In this document: in pieces, positions 1-9,007 of the stretch
Layout of the letters: the number at the start of each line of letters is the position of its first letter
Position numbering within the stretch: the stretch's first letter is position 1
Assembly (NCBI GenBank): GCA_034698045.1
Contig: JAQGAU010001263.1
Location: 1 to 20,176, forward strand
Source: Paramacrobiotus richtersi
Lineage: Eukaryota; Tardigrada; Eutardigrada; Parachela; Macrobiotidae
Reading direction: 5' to 3'
Length of the DNA stretch: 20,176 nucleotides
Notes under the pieces: model-generated
What the model saw: only the letters and a program-made list of their open reading frames with translations
What the model was told of the DNA's origin: nothing
Database searches by the model: none
Translations under genes and position numbers: made by a program

Positions 1-1090
1 ACCTACCCATGCGAAACATATACTTCTGGAATTTTAATAGCAAGGGCCTGCGACCGATTCCGGAACGTGTTAAATAAGTATACCGTTACCGACATACAGA
101 ATCTCCTCTACTGCAACCCGACGTACGGGTCGCAGTCCGGAGTCCGGGAGCCGAACAACGGTTTTATCAGCAAGTTCTTCCGTATAACAAGTACCATCGC
201 AGGTGAAGCTGACTATTTGTGGATAAACAATACACACCGCGCTGAAGAATTTCTGCAAGAAACCGAGTGCAGGTAAGATCGCCGTCCACTCACATGGTTG
301 TCGTGGATGTCTTTCGTATTGTTCTTAATGCTAAAATTGTTGCAGGATCGACCAAGAGTTTACAGCAGCAGTGTCGGTCGAATCGATCGGAGCAGCCTGC
401 GGTAATGAGGCTAAAACCACCTTCATTAATGTGGTGAACACACTGCGAGAGGCCTACAACTGTGGGACAACAGCGGTACCTACACGATCAACCACCACTC
501 AAAACTGGTGGGGGCAAACCACTACGGATTGGCGGCGCACCACTCCCAACTGGTGGGACCAAACAACGACACGCTCGTGGTGGCCGACTACTACCAACAG
601 TTGGACACCCAGAACGACAACAAGGTATCCCGAACCCACGCCGTTGTGGACGGCAACAACACCTAACTGGTGGAATCCAACCACAACCCCTCGACCAGTC
701 ATTGAAATACCTTCTTATTTACTAACTCCTTTCAATCTGACCTGCCGTCGAGGAAACCTCAACCTCTCGGAAACCGAGCCGGATCTCGTGGATTCGCTGA
801 CCATGGTGTTCGATGGCGATAACACTCTCAACTGTCGACTGATCCTCAACGATTTACATTCGTGGATTTTGACTAAAACTGGAGAGACCAGACAGAAGCG
901 GGCTTCGGACTATGAGCCGGTCAAGGTGGAATGTACACGCGGGAACCTGACAATTTCCAGCGTCGATCCGGGAACTTCGGAATCGACCGATTTGGTGTTT
1001 CGCACCGGCGGATCCAAAAACTGTATTACTGTTTATAGAGAATTTCTGAACTATGTTGGGGCGTTCTACAAGTCCCACTCTGGCTTTTAA
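1..1090 (+). CDS. Secreted cysteine-rich two-domain protein, copy 1 (5' end outside window)
   Basis: I do not recognise the family. Frame 1 is open from base 1. It aligns codon for codon with exon 2 of the copy at 3548-5182, so about 36 bp of this exon and a signal-peptide exon lie upstream of the window. The first exon ends at 272 (AG|GTAAGA), the intron is 273-345 (ending TTGCAG), and the last exon is 346-1090, stop TAA. The junction completes an Arg codon. About 338 residues are visible: a cysteine-bearing N-terminal part, a Thr/Trp-rich linker (about bases 481-700), then two homologous domains starting near bases 727 and 922. Each carries RGNL, VF and NC motifs with C-x29-C spacing. NLT and NLS sequons and many cysteines fit an extracellular protein. 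The same 73-bp intron position in copy 2 and the conserved frame argue that the gene is real. Function is unknown; a secreted or matrix role is inference. Confidence 0.8.
490..705 (+). repeat. Degenerate tandem repeat coding the Thr/Trp-rich linker
   Basis: Imperfect units of roughly 10-14 codons encode a short Asn-Trp-Trp or similar aromatic block followed by runs of Thr, with Pro, Gln and Arg between. At DNA level the word AACTGGTGG recurs (near 502, 549 and 665). The paralogous linker at about 4688-4790 is much shorter, so unit number has changed between copies. The composition resembles an O-glycosylated mucin-like spacer; the Trp pairs are unusual for such a linker. Confidence 0.75.
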
Positions 1091-1221
1091 TTCCAAACAG
1101 ACTTCTGTACTGGAATTTTGTAATTTGATACGCATATTGGTTCCGATCTGTGCGGGCAAGTAGTAGCCTGAAGAATCTAAACAATTAAGGTTCAAGTGAG
1201 AAACTGAGCATGTAAGGCAGG

Positions 1222-1483
1222 CAGAGGCGGCGCGAAGTCCGGCCGACGGGGGGGGGGGGGGGCGAAGGCCCTGCTTGCCCAGTTCGCCCGGTCAAAATCG
1301 CCAAAAAAGGCGAAAAACGGCCAAAAAGTTGAAAAATTTTGAAAAATTTCCCCGCCAAAACCAAAATTTATCGTAAAACAATGGCAAAAAGTCCGTCAAA
1401 ACCAAAAATCGTTCGCCCTCGCCTGGCCACTGGGCGAATTAATTTATTCGCCAGTTCGCCCCCCCTCCCTCGCACTGCCGCTG
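1222..1483. mobile_element. 262-bp hAT-like MITE with 8-bp target duplication
   Basis: The element begins CAGAGGCGGCG and ends with CACTGCCGCTG, imperfect terminal inverted repeats of the CAGNGGCG type common in hAT elements. It is flanked by a perfect 8-bp duplication AAGGCAGG (1214-1221 and 1484-1491). The third gene copy has the same flank without the insertion at 8399-8415. It is GC-rich at the ends, has a run of 15 G (1248-1262), and is rich in GGCGAAAAA-like words inside. There is no coding capacity, so mobility would need a transposase supplied elsewhere. Confidence 0.85.
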
Positions 1484-1492
1484 AAGGCAGGT

Positions 1493-2135
1493 CAGTTTGT
1501 CAGGTAAACGCTTGTTGATATAAGATATCGGCCAGAGTACACGAGCTGCCGAGCAGATAGCAAGCGAACAGAAGGATGTAATTCTTCACAACGGATATGC
1601 GACACAGTCCCACAGGGACATATATACTGCATTGACCGGAAAAGCGGCACTACCGTATACTTATTACGTTGGATTTCGCCGAAAACTTTAGAAAACCATA
1701 GCTTTATCCCACATTTGACGCTAATGACAATCGCCAGACCAATCCAGGGCCAGTTTGCCATTCAAGGCGTATTGATCCAAGCCTTGTTACGTTAACATCA
1801 GCACGAGTTACGAAAAGATCCGTTCGTGCCCTCGACCATACAAAAATAAAGGTTCTGTGCAAAAGCAAAAGCGTAAGGCTGTTCATTTCGTCAGAGGAGT
1901 GCGCTTGTCAGTATAAGAAATCGACCGCAGAACAAGAAGTTTTACTTCAAGTGACTAGCACTGAGTGCGCCAGCATTGACTAATATAATACAGAACATCA
2001 GCAGATGAGCAACCCAACAGCAGAATGTAGTTCTGTACAGCGGATATGTGATCCAGGGCAGCATGCATTGACCGGAAACATGAGTCAGACTGTACATGAA
2101 GTTCTCATCAGCACGAGTTACGTAAACAAAGCGAA
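1493..2135. repeat. Two copies of a duplicated intergenic tract
   Basis: Sub-segments 1493-1830 and about 1905-2135 resemble each other and also resemble 8409-8655 and 7965-8030. Shared words include ACGGATATG, TTGACCGGAAA and ATCAGCACGAGTTACG. The tract follows gene copy 1 in the same order as its relative at 8409 follows the copy-3 pseudogene. It was therefore duplicated together with the gene, as part of a tandem array. No coding frame is conserved between copies. Confidence 0.65.
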
Positions 2136-3547
2136 TACAGCTTTGAAATTAGGATTGTCAATGGCTTTTGCCTGGCACCTTTGCAGGCCCAGGGTATGAG
2201 AAATGCAATAAGGGCACCATATAAATCTCGTTTGTTTTTTTTGTTAAGAGTATCGCGTTCTGTTGAAGTGTAATACAATCTACAAACATGTGCTCGGTCG
2301 TGAAAACACTGACTTTGCGGCATTCATTGTTCATAATTTCCGGGTTATCGACAGTTGAAAAATTGCAATTCGAATTGCACTTTCCGGAATCCCTCCCGCA
2401 TCGTTGCTCTTTCCCTTTTGCATCACATTAGTAACCCGGGAGTTAAACTTGGCACAACAAGGCACGATTCAACGTTGCAAGAAAAAACACGGTGTGAAAA
2501 CACCGCCAAACAGCAAAACGGAAAGAACAACTATGGGAGAGACATATTACAACATGTGATCTTGCACGCTCAAACTGGGTTGCCGATCAGGCTCGCCAGG
2601 ACGATGCAACAGGTGGTGGATTTACAGATTACGATTCAGAAAGGTGACTCTACTCATTACACGATACACGAAGCACACACAACAACAGTCAGGATTTTTA
2701 TTAGGAAATAAGGGAACGAACGAACGTACGTAGCTTGATAAGCTAGCTAGCCCGGTTGGCGCACAGGCCAGATCAACACTGATCTGATTAGAAAGATTCT
2801 GCTACGCATTACGACTTCGGAATGCTAATGGGGAAATCCCCATTCACACAATCAGTGCGATCACTGCACACCTGTACGTGCAACAGCTTACACGCTATAA
2901 TATGCTAGCAATTGCAATTCGAACAACGGTAAGTAACAACAGCCGGCCTTCTGTTAGCAGGACAATGCCTAGTGATTCAACATCAATTTTGTCGTGGGAC
3001 GGATTACCTAAAAAATGGCTGTAGCCTGCAGGCAACGAAGCAAAATTAATAATCCTGCTACATGACGAAATACATACAAGCGCAGCGCATTCTGAATGGT
3101 TGCCACCCCAGACATATTGCTGAGGGATTTACGATCGGCACTTATGTACAACAGCAGAACAGGAAATGCTTGATTTTACAGTACCGACGGTACTGTACCG
3201 TGTATTCAAGGTTTATTCAACCCGTTTCCTGCTACTGTTGACATTAGTAATGTCAAAATTAGCAGCAAATGGGCTACCTACCACGTAGTAAAATCAATAA
3301 AAAACGAAATAAATTGTTATGACGTGCCGTATCTTCGTACATCTCTGTTGAGTCTGTGGCAACTCTGCAACGGCTTATTACCGAAGTTCATAGTATCATA
3401 CACAATGACTGGCAATATCGTGACGCTCGGTTTTACACATCTCTGCGAGCCGTCACTGACTACGGCACTTATAGCACCCTTCTTAAGCGCACGTCTTCGT
3501 TCACATCACACTCTCATATTCGCTTCGTAACTAACACTGCTACGACA
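2136..3547. other. Intergenic region with no recognisable gene
   Basis: About 2236-2345 is similar to 13003-13115, a second block of the duplicated intergenic DNA. The remainder upstream of gene copy 2 holds only short dyads: AATGGGGA/TCCCCATT around 2829-2846, CAGTACCG/CGGTACTG at 3179-3195 with a one-base loop, and GACATTAGTAATGTC near 3239. An open frame of 118 codons at 2355-2711 lacks an ATG start and any recognisable motif. The promoter of copy 2 presumably lies just upstream of 3548, but I see no clear TATA box. Confidence 0.5.
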
Positions 3548-5182
3548 ATGTATCGCTCTTGTTTTGCAACTGTTACCTTGATACTGTGTAGCCCGTACTC
3601 GTTGGCTGCTACAACGACACCTGCGCCATGCAACCCTTTCGAGAAGAAATTCTGCATCGACAGAATGTTTGACGTGACGCGGGACAACTTTATTACACAG
3701 CTGTTCTATGCTACCGATAACAGCAGTGTGGTAACTGACTTCGACGAAAACATCCGAAGGACAATACTCCAGTACGAAAAATTATGAACGATTTGTTGGA
3801 GTTTGTTTGACTTGCGACAGAATATTAGTTGGAAGTTCTCGGTTTCTGTATAGCAAACATCTCCTGGTTTGGATTTTTCTTTCGTAAACCTATCCAAGTT
3901 TTTTTTGTCCATAGGGTGGCCGTTTTTAAAGTTTACCAACATGTTAAATGTGGTTTGTTTTTATTTATCAGTAATTGTTCTCTCTATGATTTCTAATCAC
4001 TGATTCACCTTTTTTGGCCATGGTCGATATCCTTACTGCTATTATTAACTGATTTCCATATATATGATTTCGAATTGCAACTACGTGCTAGAAAAATGAA
4101 TGTTGGCTGTGCTGGTGCACGTGCTACAAAACTGTAGTATACATCCTTCAGTCTTATTGTTCTTTAGGAAACTGGACAGTACAACACTCGCATGTCCATC
4201 CAGATTGTACCCATGCAGCGAATTTGCTTCTGTAATTCTGATAGCAAGGGGCTGCGACCGCTTCCGGAACGTGTTAACCAGCGATAAATATACCGTTGAC
4301 GACCTGAAGCAACTCCTTCACTGCAACCCGAAGTACGCGCTGCGGTCAGGAGTTCGGGGCAGGAACAGTGGTTTCGTAAGCAAGATCTTTCGAGCAACCG
4401 ATATGATCTCAAATGAAGCTGACGGATTGTGGCTCAGCAATATGCACCGCGCTGAAGAATTTCTACACGAAACCGAGTGCAGGTGAGACTGACTTCGTCT
4501 CATATGGTTGTCGCTGATAACTTTCGCACTGTACGTAATACTGTATTTTTGCAGGATCGATCACGAGTTTACAACAGCAGTGTCGGCCGAATCGATTGGA
4601 GCGGCTTGCGGTGATGCCGTCAAAAGCACCTTTATTAATGTGGTGAACAACCTGCGAGAAGTCTACCACTGTGGGATAACTGCGGTACCTACACGATCGA
4701 CCACCACTCACAGCTGGTGGAATCAGACCACAACGCAACGTCCATGGGGACAAACCTCTACGGATTGGCGGGGCACCACCCCTCGACCAGTTATAGAAAT
4801 ACCTTCTTATTTATCAACTCCTTTCAATGTAACCTGCCGTCGTGGAAACCTGAACCTCTCGGAAACCGATCCTGATCTCGTGGACGCGCTGAGCATGGTA
4901 TTCGATGGGGACAACACTCTGAACTGTCAACTGATTCTCAACGACTTTCACTCGTGGATTCTGGCTAATAGTGGAGATACTAGTCAGAAACAGGCGCCGG
5001 ACTACGTGTCCGTCAAGGTGGATTGTTTACGAGGGAACCTGACCATCTCCAGCGTCGATCCAAAAACTTCGAAATCAACAGATCTGGTGTTCCGCACCGG
5101 CGGATCCAAGAACTGTATTACCATCTACAGTCGTTTCTTGAACTATGTTGCCGCTGTCTACAAATCACAATCGGGTTTCTAA
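3548..5182 (+). CDS. Secreted cysteine-rich two-domain protein, copy 2 (complete, three exons)
   Basis: Proposed exons are 3548-3771, 4168-4482 and 4555-5182 (stop TAA), 1167 bp or 388 residues. Exon 3 and its 72-bp intron (AG|GTGAGA to TTTGCAG) match copy 1. The exon 1 to exon 2 join is inferred: the donor is weak (A|GTACGA), but the phase fits the acceptor TTCTTTAG at 4167, and exon 1 supplies the signal peptide (MYRSCFATVTLILCSPYSLA) that the rest lacks. The frame is open 64 codons upstream of this Met; I chose 3548 because it begins a secretion signal. Layout: signal 1-20, cysteine-bearing N-terminal region to about 224, Thr/Trp linker about 225-256, and two homologous C-x29-C domains from about 270 and 332. 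Family and function are unknown to me. The linker is shorter than in copy 1. Confidence 0.7.
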
Positions 5183-5228
5183 TGTTGGACTCACTTCATC
5201 ACTGGAACTATTCCGTCTTGTTTAGATT

Positions 5229-5360
5229 GGCTATATATGTACCTCATAACTCATAATTGCTGGTCATAACTCATAAGTCATAACTCATAACTCATAAGTC
5301 GAACTCATAACCCATAAACGCTGGCCATAACTCATAGGCTGTGGCCATCAGATCCGCCAG
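5229..5360 (+). repeat. Left terminal inverted repeat
   Basis: This is the left arm of the 979-bp element. It pairs with 6078-6207 with only a few mismatches over 130 bp. Repeated CATAACTCATAA words give it internal repetition, which would support a long foldback structure. Confidence 0.85.
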
Positions 5361-6077
5361 TGGTCAGTGGTCACTGATCAATGGTTTCAGTGACAAATAC
5401 TCTGCAAGTTACCACAGACCATAATTACTGACAAATGCAGCGGTGCTTGCATGTCGCATCCTGGTGCCCCTGACTGCTACATATCTACCCGTAGTCACCT
5501 TAACACAATGCCTTTTGGTATGACGCTATGTTATCCGGCAGAGTCTAAAACATGGCCCCGGCTTTGGTCGGTGGCCTAGGCTTTTGGCACAGGTTACCAA
5601 AAATCAGGGTAGGCCGTTAGCCAAACCTAGCTCTGGCCCCGCTAAAAATCTGACCTCACCGAAACAGCGCCGTTTGCATTAATAACGATGGTAACAAATT
5701 GTTTCCCCGAAACCAGTATACGTATTTGACATATTTTCGTTTAGGTGAGCCAACCTTGACGTTTCAGATGCTGGTAGGGAACAGAGAACGTGTCGCAGTT
5801 TTAGCGACAGGCAAGTAATGCACCAGGATAAAGAGCCGCTCTTAACAGAACGTTCATATCCAGAGTCTCTGGAAGCTGTACCGCGGACTGGAAAATGTAC
5901 TGCTGCCCCTGTTGTTGCTACACAAGCTGTCTCTCCCTATCAAATTTGTAATCGGTTTTGCAGAACCGTAGTCAAATTTTGGACAATGGCCTGCCCAGGT
6001 TTTCTGGGGCCTAAGCCTAGGTCACTCTTGAGGGATTTGTCATTGCAACCATTGGTCAGCAACCGTAACTGACCACG

Positions 6078-6207
6078 GGTGGATCTGATGGCCACAGCCT
6101 ATGAGTTATGGCCAGCGTTTATGAGTTATGAGTTCGACTTATGAGTTATGAGTTATGACTTATGAGTTATGACCAGCAGTGATGAGTTATGAGGTACATA
6201 TATAGCC
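6078..6207 (-). repeat. Right terminal inverted repeat
   Basis: Reverse complement of the arm at 5229-5360, with TTATGAGTTATG words repeated in series. It ends at GGTACATATATAGCC, directly before the TTTAGATT duplication. Confidence 0.85.
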
Positions 6208-6215
6208 TTTAGATT

Positions 6216-6738
6216 AGTCCAGATATGTGCCAAGATATTGTACGGTTCAGTCCACTAAGTTTATTTTCCACTGACCATAATAGATCAAAACAGTCAACAT
6301 GTACGAGGCCAATCCATTTATCACTCGGCATACTTGGTAGCATTACGATTACCAATCATGGTAATTCCAATGTATGCTGTACACTTCTTGAGATATTCGC
6401 TTCACGAGGGGCGAGTATCTCATTTATCGAACCGTAACCTTAAACTTTTTGCATATATGCATACATCCAGCTGAAAACAATCTTTCTGTAAGACATTAGC
6501 GTCTAGTGATACTGCCCTTACACGCTGACATAGTTATAGATTCGGACCGGACACGTATTACTACCATTAACGGCAACCAGGGTGCTAGCCAAGTTAAGCC
6601 AACTAAGCACGCCACACATTCTTGATCCGAACACAAGATTCTGACAAGAAACTGCGAAAACTACCAGGTATATCAAGTTACCCGAAGCTGCAGGGACTAC
6701 TGACCGGTGAAGTGTGCACAGCTCCTAGAAAAAGTAGA
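6216..6738. other. Intergenic region without recognisable gene
   Basis: The first 25 bases continue the 3' flank of gene copy 2 interrupted by the 979-bp element. Beyond that I see no conserved frame. TGCATATATGCA near 6450 is a short palindrome. Open frames here (up to 77 codons) have no motif. Confidence 0.5.
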
Positions 6739-6740
6739 TA

Positions 6741-7437
6741 TGGCGAGGTCCGTACACCACAACCTTTCTTGGCGCGTTTTTTTTGGGCTCTGTATTCCAC
6801 GTATTACCCGCGTTTTCCACATGTATTCTCCCAGTATTCGGATTGTATTCTTTGATATTCGGCTATGTGTGTTTGGTATCTTGTTCGTATTCTCCCGTAT
6901 TCTCTATGTATTCCTCTTGTATTTCACACGTATTCTAAAAGAAATAAATGGACTGGCAAACGGAATACGTGGAGAATACTGACAGAATACAAGTTGAATA
7001 CGGAGAATACGCACATTATACCAGAACAAGTTGTAAAACATCGCGGAATACACACGGAATACGGAAAGAATACAAGGGGAATACGGACAGAATACGCACA
7101 GAATACGGAGAATACGGAAGGCAAATCATAACCAGTTATTAAAAAATGTCGCGGGACAATGGCATCTGTATGTATTCTGCGTATTCTGGCTGTATTCTGT
7201 TTGTATTCCGCCTGTATTCCGCCTGTATTCCGCGTGTATTCCACACTTCACAAGTGAACATTAACCAAGACAATATGAGCAGAATACTGTGAGAATACTG
7301 GTGCAATCGGTAGAATATGAGGAATACAACATTAGAAAGCGGAATACCTGTAGAATACTCACGGAATACGGTAGAATACTAGGAATACAATGTCGAAAAA
7401 ACGCGTCCAAAAAATCTGTGGTGTACGGATCTAGCCA
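6741..7437. mobile_element. 697-bp foldback element made of GTATTC/GAATAC words
   Basis: The two ends are inverted copies: the left starts TGGCGAGGTCCGTACACCAC and the right end mirrors it with a few changes, followed inward by a T-rich stretch with CGCGTTTTTT. The interior is four blocks of short repeats around GTATTC: plus orientation (about 6797-6935), reverse (about 6960-7120), plus (about 7167-7243), reverse (about 7280-7390). The whole element is therefore dyad-symmetric at two levels. TA flanks both ends (6739-6740, 7438-7439), which could be a mariner-type duplication, but two bases are weak evidence. Open frames inside are by-products of the repeat. Confidence 0.75.
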
Positions 7438-7551
7438 TAGGTGAAAAAAAGTCCCGAAACCTGTACACAGATATTATCGGGCAAGTAATTTTAATTTGAC
7501 AAAATTTAACTAAGTCAGAAAGATGTAAAAGATATCTGTACTCCTACTTGA

Positions 7552-7759
7552 AAGGCCGGTCGCTACCTGATTGAACCGATTGGCTTCAAGACGTTCGGTG
7601 CGTGGGGACCATCGGCTATTTACCTGATTAAAGAAATCGCGAAACTTCTGAAGGAACACTCGGACGAACGGTGATCTCAAGAATACCGAAGACAGCGGCG
7701 CAAATGCGGCATCAGTCCTCGGTACAGTGGCCCGTGGATGGAGGGGAGCGCCTAGATGA
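7552..7759 (+). pseudogene. Decayed C-terminal fragment of a retroelement reverse-transcriptase polyprotein
   Basis: One frame (7552-7671) contains GFKTFGAWGPSA. Shortly after, a second frame (7670-7756) contains NAASVLGTV. Both resemble, from memory, the tail of reverse-transcriptase polyproteins of invertebrate retroelements, where a conserved FGxWG block is followed about 40 residues later by an RGNAxSVLGT-type block. The frame change near 7670 and the stop at 7549 show that it is broken. The rest of the RT is not present in this window. Assignment to a particular non-LTR clade is not possible here. Confidence 0.45.
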
Positions 7760-8030
7760 TCATTATTTGTTACAATTCTTGTTTGTTACTTTTCTCGTGA
7801 CCACCGCCAACTAACGCGATGTTACAAATATGAACATCAAGAGCTGCACCGATAAAAGGATATCCGTTTTCCCAATGTAATGCTGGGATCGTTATAACGA
7901 AACCATGATGCAAATATGTGCACTCATTCCCTTGAGAAAACAGTATTTAAACGTCTTCGTGTAAACGCTGGTCCATTACGAACAAATAGAACATGAGCAG
8001 GCAGAAGAACACAGTTCTGTACAGCGGATG
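7760..8030. other. Intergenic stretch; last part is a duplicated tract
   Basis: No gene is seen. The part from about 7965 to 8030 (with AGTTCTGTACAGCGGAT) matches 1990-2045 of the intergenic tract behind gene copy 1. It stops abruptly at the next element at 8031. Confidence 0.5.
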
Positions 8031-8124
8031 CAGTGGCGGCGGGCGGGGGGGGGGCGAACTGGCTAATTAAACCATTCGCCCGGATACCAGGCACGCCCGG
8101 AAAGGGCAGGCCTGGCGAGCTGGC
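8031..8124. mobile_element. Truncated relative of the 262-bp hAT-like MITE
   Basis: It starts CAGTGGCGGC, followed by a G run and GGCGAACTGGC, then CATTCGCC. This matches the inverted right end of the element at 1222-1483. No second terminus or 8-bp duplication is present. The right side runs straight into the copy-3 gene fragment, so the far end has been deleted or rearranged. Confidence 0.6.
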
Positions 8125-8277
8125 GGTGGAATGCTCACACGTTGGAATCTAACCATCTCCAGTGTCGATCCTGGAACTTCTTAATCAACCGATTTGGTGT
8201 TTCTCACCGGTGGATCCAAAAATTTTATTACTGTTTATAGAGAATTTTTGAATTATGTTAGCGCGTCCGGCTTTTAA
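8125..8277 (+). pseudogene. Copy 3 of the secreted two-domain gene, 3' fragment
   Basis: This is about 150 bp homologous to bases 928-1090 of copy 1, covering the last C-x29-C domain. It is broken in several ways: a 2-bp insertion after GGTGGAATG shifts the frame, a GAA codon has become TAA in the middle of the domain, the second domain cysteine codon has become TTT, and about 15 bp are missing before the final Gly-Phe-stop. The 3' flank (8278-8408) continues to match copy 1 (1091-1213). This shows a segmental duplication rather than a processed copy. Confidence 0.85.
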
Positions 8278-8408
8278 TTCGAAACACACTTCAGCACTGG
8301 AATTTTGTAATTTGATACGCATTGGTTCCGACCTGTGCGGGTAAGTAACCACATGCATTTGAAGAATCTAAATAGTTGAGGTTCAAGTGAAAAACTGAGC
8401 ATGTAAGG

Positions 8409-8655
8409 CAGTTGATCAGGTAGTCGATATAATTGATATCGAACAGAGTACAAGAGCAGATGAGCAAGTGAACAGAAAGACGTATTCGTGTGTAGTTCGG
8501 TACAACGGATATGCGACCCAGAGACATGTATACTGGCGCAGACCGGAAAAGGGGTACTAACTTACGTAATAAGTATAACAGCGGTACGTTAGTACCGCTG
8601 TTATACTTATTACGTTATCATCAGCACGAGGTACAGTACGTAAAGAAAGCAAACA
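8409..8655. repeat. Duplicated intergenic tract, copy behind the pseudogene
   Basis: Homologous to 1493-1830 and 1905-2135, in the same position relative to the gene 3' end. It lacks the 262-bp element, so it serves as the empty site for that insertion. It carries the 24-bp-stem hairpin at 8564-8615. The similarity ends near 8655, where the DIRS-like element is thought to begin. Confidence 0.6.
8564..8615. repeat. Perfect 24-bp-stem hairpin
   Basis: ACGTAATAAG... at 8564-8587 is the exact reverse complement of 8592-8615, with the 4-base loop GTTA. The related tract at about 1641-1671 has only one arm (ending TATACTTATTACGTT). Confidence 0.95.
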
Positions 8656-9007
8656 AGGGAGTGTTTAGCTTATTTTCGTTTACTTATCGCGCTTAAATTA
8701 TTGCATCGATTGTGTTGATCTGCATGCAGTCTTATCCATGCACACTACGAACGATTGTCATTCACACAATGCCTATTGTTTTTTTCTGGTACCCTTACCA
8801 GCTGTGAATGCAAAAAGTACGCAGGTGGTAGCAGAAAATTTGACCGCTTATTTCATTAATAGCATTTAATGCATGGCATTAAATGTATTTAACGCAGAGC
8901 GAACCGATATGCCTGGCAACAGATTTAGGCTACATAGTAATGGCCTTCAGTTTGTTTGTTATTAAAGTGTATTGGCAGATAAAAAGTTCTTCGCAGTTTG
9001 AGTTAAC

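Larger units (their letters stand above)
5229..6207. mobile_element. 979-bp long-TIR element with 8-bp target duplication (hAT- or P-like, non-autonomous)
   Basis: A perfect 8-bp duplication, TTTAGATT, flanks the element (5221-5228 and 6208-6215). The ends are inverted copies starting GGCTATATATGTACC. The first 130 bp of each arm differ at only a few positions, and weaker similarity continues to about 180 bp. The arms contain several CATAACTCATAA-type words, which act as subterminal repeats. The interior has no transposase frame; an 84-codon open frame at 5818-6072 shows no known motif. The insertion is 46 bp after the stop of gene copy 2. The copy-1 3' flank (about 1120-1160) matches the sequence on both sides without the insert. 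An 8-bp duplication fits hAT or P elements; the TIR sequence alone does not decide. Confidence 0.88.

Noticed and set aside
462-725. Alternative open frames on both strands across the Thr/Trp linker
   Set aside because: They are repeat-generated shadows of the real frame; copy 2 does not preserve them.
2355-2711. 118-codon open frame upstream of gene copy 2
   Set aside because: No ATG start, no motif, and no matching frame in the duplicated tract.
4508-4554. Start of an exon-3 protein inside the intron of copy 2
   Set aside because: The frame runs through a clear intron; copy 1 has the same splice sites and no such start.
5818-6072. 84-codon frame inside the 979-bp element as a transposase remnant
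   Set aside because: No catalytic or zinc-finger motif; the interior looks non-coding.
6700-7250. Open frames and a possible CRISPR-like array in the GTATTC region
   Set aside because: The frames simply translate the repeat; spacers are too short and irregular, both orientations alternate, and the setting is eukaryotic.
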